From NCBI GenBank assembly GCA_015486845.1, contig WFQU01000098.1, positions 1 through 53,204 of the forward strand: a stretch of 53,204 nucleotides of DNA, in the 5' to 3' direction. Positions 7,400 to 15,727 of this stretch are shown here, one piece after another (position 1 is the stretch's first letter; every line of letters begins with the position of its first letter). The translations under genes and the position numbers were made by a program. The DNA comes from Anaerolineae bacterium. Lineage in GTDB: Bacteria > Chloroflexota > Anaerolineae > JAADDB01. Under the pieces are notes generated by a model. The model saw only the letters and a list, made by a program, of their open reading frames with translations, did not search any database and had not been told where the DNA came from.

Positions 7400-9371
7400 T
7401 CTGTTTACCTCGTTCTCCCGAGCGCCACCGCTTAATCAGAGCCCGTGCATTAGGCATGGGGGCGCTCATGTGCGGAAAATGCATGGCGCCCACGAAAGCT
7501 TCCTGAAATGCATCTTCCAGCGCGATTTCTACATACTCGACCTGGTTCGCCAGTGATTCGGCCTCAACCCGCTTAGAACGGCTGAGCAACGCCAAACGGG
7601 CGCCATCCCCAGCCGCATTGCCCACGCTATGCACTTGTTCCGGCGGCACATCGGGAAAAAGGCCAACAATCAAAGCGTGCTGCGGATCAATGAGATTGCC
7701 AAACGCCCCGGCCAACTGTACTTTCTCCACTTGCCGGATGCCCATTTTCTGCATTAACAAATCCGCACCGGCATATAACGCCGCTTTCGCCAATTGAAAA
7801 GCGCGCACGTCGTTCTGAGTCACCACGATCTCCCGGCCGGCGGTGGTTTCTTCCGACCGCGCTAACACAAATTCGTACACGCGTCCTCGTTTGCGCAGCC
7901 GGTCTGTAGCCGCGCGTCCATTGAACCGTCCATCGGCGCGCAAAATTCCGCTGACGAACAACTCGGCTATTACTTCAAGGATGCCGGTGCCGCACAACCC
8001 CAATGCCGGCAAAGTCACTTCATCACTCCAGCGCCCGTCACCGATGATCCTAAAGCGCACCGCCAACGTCTGCGGATCGATGCGCACCCGTTCAATAGCA
8101 CCGCCGGTAGCTCGCATGCCATGACTGATAGCTGCCCCCTCGAAAGCCGGTCCGGTGGGACTGGAAGCAGAAAGCAGTCGCTGTCGGTTGCCTAAAACAA
8201 TCTCCCCGTTGGTGCCTACGTCAATGACCAACGTCAGCGCATCTTGCCGGTGCGGTGCCGTGGCTAATAGTACCGCCACATTATCAGCACCCACGTGACC
8301 GCCTTCCAGCGGCAGTAAATGGGCGTAAGCCCCAGCAGCCACACTGTGCAGCCCTATGTCACGGGCTTTGACATCCAGACCCTCGCCAAATACAGGCTGA
8401 AAAGGCGCCTGCCCCAAACTGACCGGATTAAGGCCCAGGATAGTGTGATGCATGACGCTATTACCCACTAACACGACATCCCCGATGGCTTCCGCGGCAA
8501 TGCCAGTGCGCTCGGCAACTTGGCTGGCCAATGCGTCAATGCCGCCAATGACGGCTTGTTGCAATTTAGTCAGGCCATCAGTGTGGTTCATGGCGTAACT
8601 TACCCGGGACATGAGATCATCGCCGCAGGTCACTTGCGGATTCATCATGCCGGCGCTATCCAGCAATTCGCCGCTTTCCAAGTCAGAAAGATAAACAGCA
8701 ATACTGGTAGAGCCCACATCCACAGCCAAGCCATAAATTTTCTCCCGATAGCCAGGGAAGAACCCGATGACTTCACGCTCATCCCAAACGAGCGCGGTCA
8801 TGCGTCTCTTGCTTTTTGCTGCCGCCGCCGGTAATTGTCGCAAGGCAACGATGTCAGCAGAAAGGTCGGAAAGCTGAAAGTGTTCCGCCAAGGCCTGTTG
8901 CACCTGTTCCCACAAAGTCAATCGCCCACCCAACGGTGCTTCCGGCAAATTGATGTATACTAAACGTACCGCGGGATCGGTAGTCAGGTGCAATGGCATG
9001 GCGTCTTTGAGTACAATTTGCTTATGCAAAGCGCTCTCCGGCGGCACGGTGACAACGACATCGCCAATGACACGAGCAGCACAAGAAAGCCGGGCATTCA
9101 CTTCCCAGCCTTGCCGGCGCAGGAATTTCATCTCGGCGCTGTCCGGCGGCGTCAAATGATGTTCCACAGAATAGATTTCTCCGGCACCGAAAGTTCCGGT
9201 CTCCACCAAAACTTTGCACTTGCCGCACACTTTTTGGCCGCCACAGATCGACTCGATGCCGACGCCTAACTGCTGTGCCGCTTCTAAGAGTGTGCTGCCG
9301 TGGGGAACTACGCCACTTTTGCCGGCCGGTTGGAAAAGCACGAAATGTGTTGGCAGGTTTTGATTCGTCAA
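7389..9371 (-). CDS. Reductive activator of corrinoid proteins (RACo/RamA-like ASKHA ferredoxin)
   Basis: A 660-residue protein that would reduce inactive Co(II) corrinoid to Co(I) at the expense of ATP. The N-terminal 2Fe-2S domain has cysteines C43, C49, C52 and C97 (CGGQKVCGKC). The rest is the RACo linker and ASKHA ATPase region, with AVDVGSTSIAVYL near 221 and VIDVGTNGEI near 361. The start is a TTG at 9371 with AAAGGT 9 bases upstream; no ATG is better placed. First gene of the unit, with a promoter just upstream. The family also serves O-demethylases and methylamine methyltransferases, but no substrate-specific methyltransferase is encoded in the window. Confidence 0.92.
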   Translation of the reverse strand: MTNQNLPTHFVLFQPAGKSGVVPHGSTLLEAAQQLGVGIESICGGQKVCGKCKVLVETGTFGAGEIYSVEHHLTPPDSAEMKFLRRQGWEVNARLSCAARVIGDVVVTVPPESALHKQIVLKDAMPLHLTTDPAVRLVYINLPEAPLGGRLTLWEQVQQALAEHFQLSDLSADIVALRQLPAAAAKSKRRMTALVWDEREVIGFFPGYREKIYGLAVDVGSTSIAVYLSDLESGELLDSAGMMNPQVTCGDDLMSRVSYAMNHTDGLTKLQQAVIGGIDALASQVAERTGIAAEAIGDVVLVGNSVMHHTILGLNPVSLGQAPFQPVFGEGLDVKARDIGLHSVAAGAYAHLLPLEGGHVGADNVAVLLATAPHRQDALTLVIDVGTNGEIVLGNRQRLLSASSPTGPAFEGAAISHGMRATGGAIERVRIDPQTLAVRFRIIGDGRWSDEVTLPALGLCGTGILEVIAELFVSGILRADGRFNGRAATDRLRKRGRVYEFVLARSEETTAGREIVVTQNDVRAFQLAKAALYAGADLLMQKMGIRQVEKVQLAGAFGNLIDPQHALIVGLFPDVPPEQVHSVGNAAGDGARLALLSRSKRVEAESLANQVEYVEIALEDAFQEAFVGAMHFPHMSAPMPNARALIKRWRSGERGKQNEH

Positions 9372-9404
9372 AATGCGCTACCTTTCTCGTTCTTGCTGGG
9401 GGCT

Positions 9405-9433
9405 ATTGTACCTATAAAGGCAATAGAACCCAA
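9405..9433 (-). promoter_or_regulatory. Promoter of the corrinoid/psuG unit
   Basis: On the minus strand TTGGGT and TACAAT are separated by exactly 17 bases. The predicted start gives a leader of about 27 bases before the TTG start codon of the activator gene. Confidence 0.55.
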
Positions 9434-9530
9434 AAACACGCCAACATAGACGCATTAGCCCGCTGTTCTCCCCTTAGAAGTTGAACTTCTTAAATAGGAA
9501 TGGCGTTAGTTGATGCCGGCAGATGGCCCA

Positions 9531-9633
9531 GCGACTAAAAGTCGCGGTAACATCTGCAAAATCGCCCTACGGCGATGGGCATGCAACCTTCGCAGGCAGG
9601 TTTCGCAGCTGTGGCAGCGATTTCTAATCGCCC
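9531..9633 (+). repeat. Four-hairpin repeat, copy 1
   Basis: Four short inverted repeats follow one another: GCGACT-AAA-AGTCGC, ATCGCC-CTAC-GGCGAT, AACCT..AGGTT and GCGATT-TCT-AATCGC. Other copies lie at 11619-11722 (minus), 19452-19556 (plus) and 53139-53204 (minus, cut by the window end). Confidence 0.85.
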
Positions 9634-9710
9634 GACAAGGCAGCCTACGTTGACCTGCGTCCCATTTTATTTTCAGCGTAGCAACGAAAAAACGCCGCAA
9701 CATCATCCCT

Positions 9711-9739
9711 TTGACGCACTCCGCTGACCATGCTAAAAT
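9711..9739 (+). promoter_or_regulatory. Promoter of the Mn-type pyrophosphatase gene
   Basis: TTGACG and TAAAAT are separated by 17 bases. Transcription would begin near 9746 and give a leader of about 187 bases made partly of repeat sequence. Confidence 0.6.
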
Positions 9740-9932
9740 TACCCAAGTGTATATCACCAATCTTGACGAATCTTTACACTACCCAAAAAACCTTTACCGC
9801 CGAGAACGCAAAGTACGTAGAGAGAAAAATAACGGGTTTGCAAGAGTATTTTGCCTTTAAGATCTCTGCTTGTTCTCAGCGATCCCTGCGGCTTAACGTT
9901 TTTTCAGGAGACTCAATCTTGAGAGGTAAATA

Positions 9933-11600
9933 ATGAGCAAAGCAAAGAATCTGTTTTATGTCGAGCCCACACTGCAGGAAGAGGCCATTTACGTTCATGG
10001 CCATGTCAATCCGGACACAGACTCCATCACATCCGCCATTACCTATGCTTACTTAAAAAACCAAGAGGATCCCTATCACCATTACCAGGCCGTACGCCTC
10101 GGCGATCTAAATCGCGAGACACAATTCGTGCTGGACTATTACAATATCGCCCCCCCACCCTATCTCAAACATGTACGGCAACGGGTAGCCGAAGCGATGG
10201 TGAAAGATGTGGTTTTCGCTTCTAAAGATATATCACTCTATGAGGCAGGAATGCTCATGGAAAAGAGGAACTTGCGGGCTTTACCGTTAGTTGACCGCGA
10301 GAACAAAGCTGTAGGTATCGTGACCGAACGCGCTTTAAGTCGTTATTTCCTGCGTGAGTTTCACACACTGAGCTTGAAAGACACACCATTAACCGTGGCA
10401 CAAATCGCCCGCACGCTTAAAGGAACAATCATCTTGGGATCTTCCGAGACGCAGTTAACCGGGCACTCGTTAGTTGCTGCCATGAGTCCGGAAAATATGG
10501 CGAAACACATCCAGCCGGGAGATATCTTACTCATCGGCGACCGTCCTAATGCCCAGCGCAAAGCCATCGAGAAAGGAGTAGCTTGTCTGATTATTACAGG
10601 CAACTTACCCCCAGGACAACAAACCATCGATGCGGCTAAAGAGAACAATACCGCCATTATTCTTTCTCCATTCACGACCTTCGTGGCCAGCCGCTTGCTG
10701 CGCCTGAGCGTATCAGCTTATGCTATCACCGACCGATCATTCTTCAACACCACCAAGGAGACGCTTCTTTCCGAGTTCGAGCCCGAATTAATGCAAGACG
10801 AAAATGGCATTGCTTTAGTCATAGATCAAGCGGCTAATCTGGAAGGCGTTATCACGCGCCATGACCTGATCCACCCCCGCCGTCGCCGTATCATCTTAGT
10901 CGATCATTCCGAAAAGTCACAATCCGTCCCGGGCATCGAGGACGCAGAAATACTGGAAATCGTCGACCACCATCGTTTAGGCGGGTTGGAAACAGGTCAG
11001 CCGATATTTGCTTATGTCAAGCCGGTGGGATGCACAGCAACTTTAATTTGGCAGCGCTACCGGGAATTGGAAATCGAGCCACCTCGCCCCATTACAGGGC
11101 TATTAGCGGCCGCTATTCTCTCGGATACCATGCTGCTGCGCTCGCCCACGACGACGACAGAGGATGTGGAAACATTAGAAGAACTCAAACCGTATTTGTC
11201 CGTAGATCCGATGACGTTTGGCATCGAAATGTACAATGCCAAAACGAATTTCGCTGGTATTAGCATCAAGGATTTGATCAACAACGACAGCAAACTCTTT
11301 CGCTTTTCCCAAAACATCGTTCAAATTTCTCAAATCGAGGTAGTAGATCAAAAACCTCTGTTGCAACGCAAGCCGGAAATATGGGAAGCATTGCAGCAAC
11401 AACGCGCGGCCAAAGGCTTAGACCTTTTCATCTTGGCCATTACTAACGTCCTGGCAGAAGGCAGCTACCTGATCGTCACCGGCAACGAGAAGTTGGTAGA
11501 GCGCGCTTATGGCATCCAGTTGGAGAACAGCATGGTTTACCTACCCGGCGTGATGTCCCGCAAAAAGCAGATCGTACCGCCATTAGCCAATATAGCGTGA
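9933..11600 (+). CDS. ppaC: Manganese-dependent (family II) inorganic pyrophosphatase with CBS and DRTGG domains
   Basis: A 555-residue DHH-family pyrophosphatase that hydrolyses PPi and so drives biosynthetic reactions. Catalytic motifs are HVNPDTDS (24-31), VDHSEKSQ (323-330), VDHHRLGG (344-351) and the C-terminal DHHA2 signature SRKKQ (542-546). Between the two DHH halves sit a CBS motif (about 85-140), a DRTGG domain (about 150-255) and a second CBS motif (about 260-315). In studied homologues this regulatory insert binds AMP, ADP or diadenosine polyphosphates and tunes activity. The ATG has SD GAGAGGT 6 bases upstream. Monocistronic. Confidence 0.95.
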   Translation: MSKAKNLFYVEPTLQEEAIYVHGHVNPDTDSITSAITYAYLKNQEDPYHHYQAVRLGDLNRETQFVLDYYNIAPPPYLKHVRQRVAEAMVKDVVFASKDISLYEAGMLMEKRNLRALPLVDRENKAVGIVTERALSRYFLREFHTLSLKDTPLTVAQIARTLKGTIILGSSETQLTGHSLVAAMSPENMAKHIQPGDILLIGDRPNAQRKAIEKGVACLIITGNLPPGQQTIDAAKENNTAIILSPFTTFVASRLLRLSVSAYAITDRSFFNTTKETLLSEFEPELMQDENGIALVIDQAANLEGVITRHDLIHPRRRRIILVDHSEKSQSVPGIEDAEILEIVDHHRLGGLETGQPIFAYVKPVGCTATLIWQRYRELEIEPPRPITGLLAAAILSDTMLLRSPTTTTEDVETLEELKPYLSVDPMTFGIEMYNAKTNFAGISIKDLINNDSKLFRFSQNIVQISQIEVVDQKPLLQRKPEIWEALQQQRAAKGLDLFILAITNVLAEGSYLIVTGNEKLVERAYGIQLENSMVYLPGVMSRKKQIVPPLANIA

Positions 11601-11618
11601 GAGAACAAAGCTTCGCCC

Positions 11619-11722
11619 GGCGATTAGAAATCGCTGCCACAACTGCGAAACCTGCTTGCGCAGGTTGTGCATGCCAATCGCCGTAGGGCGATTTTGCAGA
11701 TGTAGCCGTGACTTTTAGTCGC
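11619..11722 (-). repeat. Four-hairpin repeat, copy 2
   Basis: Reverse-oriented copy directly after the pyrophosphatase stop, with all four hairpins preserved apart from small changes. It could act as a 3' RNA stabiliser for that transcript. It is followed at about 11736-11864 by another repeat, related to 34384-34508. Confidence 0.85.
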
Positions 11723-11735
11723 TAGAGGGGGCATT

Positions 11736-11864
11736 TTCAGCTGCTGCGGTGCGCCTGCCTGCATGCCCACACAGGCAGGCCGAAGGCTCATGATGACGCC
11801 TCCGAAATAGCTGTTTTTATCTCTGTGCGCTCTGCGGTAAGAAGACTTTTTTCAGGAAAGCCAA
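11736..11864 (-). repeat. Repeat abutting the 3' end of a lipoprotein gene
   Basis: The stretch shares TCCGAAATAGCTGTTTTTAT and TTTTTTCAGGAAAGCCAA with 34384-34508. In both places the GGAAAGCCAA end lies immediately before the 3' end of a minus-strand gene. This copy also contains the inverted repeat CCTGCCTG..CAGGCAGG. Confidence 0.7.
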
Positions 11865-11866
11865 AG

Positions 11867-12703
11867 CTAAGGTGCGTCACTCAAATAAATCACGCGCCCC
11901 ACGTCATCCCGCAAAAGATTCTCCCAGCCAATAGAAAAAGGCCCAGCGGGAGAGCCTCCACTAAGCGTCACGAGGTATTGTCCCCGGTGCACAGGAATCG
12001 GGGAGGTGGTCGTTGTCGTGCGGAAAAGCAGGTCGCCCAAATGCGTCTCGACCGGCTCAGCAGGTATCACATATTCAGCATCCGTAAAAGCAAAGCCCAA
12101 CGAAAAGCGGTGGGTGCTGTTCGTGATATTTACCCGTTTCAACTCCACGGCTGGCGAGTAACCGCGGGTCACCTGGCCCGGCAAAAGCGCCACGAATGGT
12201 GTTCCCACAGGCACTCGAAATCCCAACAAGCGCCATTCACCTTCCTGGAAAGCAGTCACCCGAAATGGTGCATGCCGAGGGTTAAACGGGAGAGGAAACC
12301 GCACCTGCATAGCGTTCTCTAAGCGAGATGGCAGCAGCCTGGCAACTTGAGCGGCCGGTATCCCATGCAACAAACCGTTATCTTTGTCGCTAAGTACCGC
12401 GCTCAATATTCTCAGCCGACCGTCCTTTACATCCCAGTAGGCAACACGCCGCCCTTCCGTGTCCACATATTCGAACCGATCATTGCGACGCAAACGCGTG
12501 AGCCCGGCAAAATCCCGCGGCGGCACAACGGTTCGCGTCGGCACCGACACGGCAGTCGCCAGCGTCGCCGGCCGCGTCGGAGAAATGGTTAGCAGGGTTG
12601 GCCCTGGCCGAGACCACTTCTGACAACCGGTCAGTGCCACTAACAAGACTATCAGCAGTGCACCCTGAAGTTTGTACACCGTCCCCTCCATCGAAAAACG
12701 CAT
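11867..12703 (-). CDS. Hypothetical lipoprotein, coupled to the Kelch lipoprotein gene
   Basis: A protein of 278 residues if read from the ATG at 12703, which shares its A with the TAA stop of the upstream Kelch gene (TAATG); this decides the start over the track's longer version. A hydrophobic stretch ending in the lipobox VALTGC follows, so it should be exported and lipidated. The mature part is rich in beta-type sequence with a Pro/Thr-rich linker after the cysteine. I do not recognise a named domain. Tight coupling suggests it works with the Kelch lipoprotein at the cell surface. Confidence 0.75.
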   Translation of the reverse strand: MRFSMEGTVYKLQGALLIVLLVALTGCQKWSRPGPTLLTISPTRPATLATAVSVPTRTVVPPRDFAGLTRLRRNDRFEYVDTEGRRVAYWDVKDGRLRILSAVLSDKDNGLLHGIPAAQVARLLPSRLENAMQVRFPLPFNPRHAPFRVTAFQEGEWRLLGFRVPVGTPFVALLPGQVTRGYSPAVELKRVNITNSTHRFSLGFAFTDAEYVIPAEPVETHLGDLLFRTTTTTSPIPVHRGQYLVTLSGGSPAGPFSIGWENLLRDDVGRVIYLSDAP

Positions 12704-14259
12704 TACTTTGAGCTCACATCCAGCGACCACAAATCAGACAGATAGGCAGCACCCTGAACCCCCCCGAATAAAATAAACTGGGGCGGACTATCCACATAAG
12801 CAGAGGCAGCGCCATAGCGTGGCCCAGGACTGTTTTCAGCAGCTAATAACGTCCAAAGTCCACTAATGGCATGAAAAGACCAAAGATCGCCTAATCCCTG
12901 GCCGGCAGAATTGCCACCGCCGTAAATTAGCATAGTGTTGTTATGGGCGTCGAATGCATAAGCCATTTCCTGTCGTGCTTGAGGACGTGTAGCTTGAGGC
13001 ACATACTGTTGCCACATTTGATCCGTTACATCGTAGGCCCAAACATCATCCCGGGGACAGAGCCCCGGCGCAGTAGAACAACCGCCAAAAAGCGCAATTT
13101 GTTGGCTGGGCACATCGTAGGCACCAGCGGCGTAATAACGAGCAGCGGGATTGACAACCCCGGGCAAGGCCTGTTTCCAATGACCTCCGTTTATCTGATA
13201 AATCCAGGTGTCGGAGAGCGCTCCATCCACGTTTTGCCCGCCGAACCAGAAGAGCGCATCGTGTACCGGATCGTAGACAGCTATGCCATACGCCCGATTC
13301 CTGCTTTTGTCATCTGGCGACAGCCGTTGCCAGCTATTTTTGTCCGGGTCGTACGCCCATACATCGCTGTGATAGCCGGTAACATCAATGCCGCCCACCA
13401 AGAGAAACTGCTTACGAACGGGGTCCCAAAGCCCATTAGTCCCACTCCGGGGCGAAGGGCCTCCATCCACGCTAATCCGCTCCCATTTTTTCGTCGTCAT
13501 TTTATAGCGCCAAAGGTCATTCATAAATCCTTGCTGGCCCTTGCCGCCGAAAAGCAATAATTGCTTATGAACAGGATCATAAACCAGAACGGCATTCTGC
13601 CGGGGCACCGGGCCAACAGAGGAAGACGCCAAAACCACCCACTGATGCTGAACGCCAATGGGCGTGGGTGCGACGCTCTTCGGCGTCGGCGTGTGTTCCG
13701 GCCCAGTGGATGGCGTCTGCAACGGCGATGATTGAGCTGACGACGGCGTAGGTGGCAATTGGACAGCAATGGTCGGCACGCTATTCAGATCACCGGCCAA
13801 GAGCTTAACGCCATCAGCCGCAGCCCACCCCACCCGGTTATCAAAGCAACAGAATTGTAGCCAGGTGCCCGTAGCGTCACGACCGGTAATAGTCAATTTC
13901 TGACCGCGAGGTGCAATGCCAATGAGCGTTCCTCCCGGCGTATTGAAGCCCTGCAGTGCATCTACGACCACCTCAGCTTGCGGCCGAGATGGCTGGGTTG
14001 CCGTAGGCGATGGCAACAACAAGGGCGTTTTCATCACTGTTGTTGCCACGGTAGGCGTCGGGGTCATCGATGTCTTCGCCGCGGGGTGTTCCATTGTTGG
14101 CTGTTTGGTAACAATCTTCGTTGCCGACGAAGAAACAGACATTGTAGCTTCTATCGCTGCTAAGGTAGGCACAGGTGTCGCCGGGCTCGATCCGCCACAT
14201 CCAGCTAAGATTCCCCCGAGTAAAAGAAGCGCAAACAAATAAGCGAAAAAGCGGCGCAT
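12703..14259 (-). CDS. Kelch-repeat surface lipoprotein with SH3-like domain
   Basis: A 518-residue lipoprotein. The signal peptide ends in lipobox LAGC at about 18-21 and is followed by a long Thr/Pro-rich linker. An SH3-like segment (about 95-155) contains LTITGRDATGTWLQF. From about 205 to the end, five to six Kelch/galactose-oxidase-type blades repeat the pattern YDP..K..LLFGG..G and NDLW.Y. The ATG has a strong SD (AAGGAGG). Such proteins usually bind ligands or other surface proteins; no catalytic copper-site residues can be assigned, so galactose oxidase activity is not claimed. Overlaps the next lipoprotein gene by one base. Confidence 0.88.
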   Translation of the reverse strand: MRRFFAYLFALLLLGGILAGCGGSSPATPVPTLAAIEATMSVSSSATKIVTKQPTMEHPAAKTSMTPTPTVATTVMKTPLLLPSPTATQPSRPQAEVVVDALQGFNTPGGTLIGIAPRGQKLTITGRDATGTWLQFCCFDNRVGWAAADGVKLLAGDLNSVPTIAVQLPPTPSSAQSSPLQTPSTGPEHTPTPKSVAPTPIGVQHQWVVLASSSVGPVPRQNAVLVYDPVHKQLLLFGGKGQQGFMNDLWRYKMTTKKWERISVDGGPSPRSGTNGLWDPVRKQFLLVGGIDVTGYHSDVWAYDPDKNSWQRLSPDDKSRNRAYGIAVYDPVHDALFWFGGQNVDGALSDTWIYQINGGHWKQALPGVVNPAARYYAAGAYDVPSQQIALFGGCSTAPGLCPRDDVWAYDVTDQMWQQYVPQATRPQARQEMAYAFDAHNNTMLIYGGGNSAGQGLGDLWSFHAISGLWTLLAAENSPGPRYGAASAYVDSPPQFILFGGVQGAAYLSDLWSLDVSSK

Positions 14260-14410
14260 AATTCCTCCTTAATTGACAAAAATCCTGGTCGGCAAAAGCA
14301 GGCCTGATCTTTCAGCGAAACAGATCGGCCCAGGTGCCTCAAAGTTCAGACCAAAACGCAGGATAAGTGTCCAAGCATCCCGTCATAGATTTTCTACTTG
14401 GTGCTGAACG

Positions 14411-14443
14411 AAAAACGCCCCTGCTTGCAAATAAACAAGGGCA
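14411..14443 (-). terminator. Probable terminator downstream of rplI
   Basis: On the minus strand an imperfect GCCCTTG/CAAG..GGGGC hairpin is followed by GTTTTT, 55 bases after the L9 stop codon. Confidence 0.5.
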
Positions 14444-14498
14444 TTGCTCCTCTGCTCACTTATTGTGCCAAGTAAACTGTGATGATTACAGTCATCAA

Positions 14499-14990
14499 TT
14501 ATTCTGTTTCAACGGCAGGAGGCGTCTCACTATTCTCCACTTCGCCCTCAGGCTCAACCTTAACGGTTACTTCAGGGACAATGTCGCCCAGCAGTTTTAC
14601 ACCGACCTGATAAATGCCCAACTCACGTAGAGAGTGATCCAGTTGCAACCGTCGTTTATCGATCTCTTCGCCGATAGCCTCGCTTATCTTCTCGGCAATG
14701 TCCGTTGCCGTGACAGAGCCGTAAAGCTTGTCGTTTTCACCTGCTCGCATCTTGAAGCGTAATTCCAAACCGGCAATGCGCTCCGCCAACGATTGTGCCG
14801 CACGTTGCGCTTTTTGGCGCCGCGCCTCGCCCGCTTTGCGAATCTGCTCCGCCTGCCGACGCGCACCCGCCGTAGCCACCACAGCCAGACCGCGCGGGAT
14901 AAGATAATTACGAGCATAACCGTTTGCTACAGATTTAATCTCGCCGGCGTTTCCTACATTTTCTACGTCCTTCGTCAATAGAACTTCCAT
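14499..14990 (-). CDS. rplI: 50S ribosomal protein L9
   Basis: A 163-residue L9, which binds 23S rRNA near the L1 stalk. The N-terminal signature VENVGNAGEIKSVANGYARN and YLIPRGLA is intact, followed by the long connecting helix and the C-terminal domain. An acidic C-terminal extension of about 15 residues makes it longer than the usual 148. The track begins 22 codons too early; ATG 14990 matches the family start and has GGGAG about 11 bases upstream. The gene is not beside rpsF/rpsR here. Confidence 0.96.
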   Translation of the reverse strand: MEVLLTKDVENVGNAGEIKSVANGYARNYLIPRGLAVVATAGARRQAEQIRKAGEARRQKAQRAAQSLAERIAGLELRFKMRAGENDKLYGSVTATDIAEKISEAIGEEIDKRRLQLDHSLRELGIYQVGVKLLGDIVPEVTVKVEPEGEVENSETPPAVETE

Positions 14991-15079
14991 CTGAATACTA
15001 ACTCCCATTTTTTGTTGAGATACAGCCGACCCCATTGGAACAATACCAGCCGGCAATGCCTTTACACATGCGTTAGAAA

Positions 15080-15109
15080 ATTATACACGCACTACACCAA
15101 AAGGGACAA
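15080..15109 (-). promoter_or_regulatory. Probable promoter of rplI
   Basis: On the minus strand TATAAT (15080-15085) is preceded by TTGTCC at an 18-base spacing. The leader would be about 85 bases. The promoter overlaps the end of the remnant ORF at 15092-15259. Confidence 0.45.
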
Positions 15110-15259
15110 GTCAACCGGTGCCGTGGTTGGGTCAGCAATTCCAAAAATATCACCCCGGTGACTCCCTTTCAGTTCTTGTCTGCGCACGGCAACTGCTTTG
15201 ACCATGTCACGTACGTCGCCAACCTGCCCGATAGAGGCTGAAAGGATAACCGGATGCAA
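15092..15259 (-). pseudogene. 55-codon ORF, likely a C-terminal gene remnant
   Basis: From a TTG with no SD, this reads ASIGQVGDVRDMVKAVAVRR and later GDIFGIADPTTAPVDLSLLV before a TAG. The composition looks like real protein (charged helix, then an ordered end), unlike the surrounding repeats. There is no convincing start, and an in-frame stop lies two codons upstream. I do not recognise the family. A decayed gene end is the most likely reading; a short expressed peptide is less likely. Confidence 0.35.
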
Positions 15260-15642
15260 TGTCTAAGGACGCAAAGAAAAAATCCTTGCGCCATTGCCGC
15301 TTCGCGACCTTGCGTTGGATTTCTTGGTTCTGGCTCGACCGGTTCAGGTTTTGGACACAGATGTACTCAGAAAAACACAGATAAAAGATTATGAAAAAAT
15401 TTGTGATCTTCGTTGCTCTTTTCGCATCTCCTCAACAACCTGGGTACCGCTCCCCGGCCCCCAATTCTGGGGGAGTACTGCCCCCACAAAAAAGTTTTTT
15501 AGGGAGCAGGAGAGCATGATGTTCTATTCACCCCGAAATGTTGAGAAAACACCTCTTTTCTGATTTGTTTGCTGGTATTTGCGGGTAATCTGCGTAATCT
15601 GCGTTCCATTTGAGCAACGCTGAGCAGTCACGTCAAAGCAAT

Positions 15643-15673
15643 AAAAAAGCGGCACGCTACGGCGCGCCGCTTT
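15643..15673 (-). terminator. Intrinsic terminator of the S1-domain gene
   Basis: On the minus strand a GC-rich hairpin (AAGCGGCGCG..CGTGCCGCTT) is followed by a run of T. It lies 55 bases after the stop codon of the S1 protein gene. Confidence 0.75.
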
Positions 15674-15727
15674 GTATCATTCGTGTTTTATGTGGCAAGC
15701 AGGCCAATCACGCCATTGTGACCACAA

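Larger units (their letters stand above)
9372..9932. other. 561-base divergent intergenic region
   Basis: It holds divergent promoters for the corrinoid unit (9405-9433) and the pyrophosphatase (9711-9739). It also holds a half palindrome TTAGAAGTTGAACTTCTTAA at 9474-9493 and a four-hairpin repeat at 9531-9633. The 9780-9920 stretch resembles the GCCGAGA-type repeat near 34000. No gene is supported. Confidence 0.6.
14991..15727. other. 737-base intergenic region
   Basis: It holds the rplI promoter, the 55-codon remnant and a partial dispersed repeat at about 15296-15370 (GGTTCTGGCTCGACC). It also holds a GC-rich repeat at about 15452-15512 that matches 19384-19440 in reverse, and the terminator of the S1 gene. 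No RNA gene is seen. Confidence 0.6.

Noticed and set aside
9531-9633. CRISPR-like short repeats
   Set aside because: The repeats are dispersed and hairpin-rich, with no regular spacers and no cas genes.
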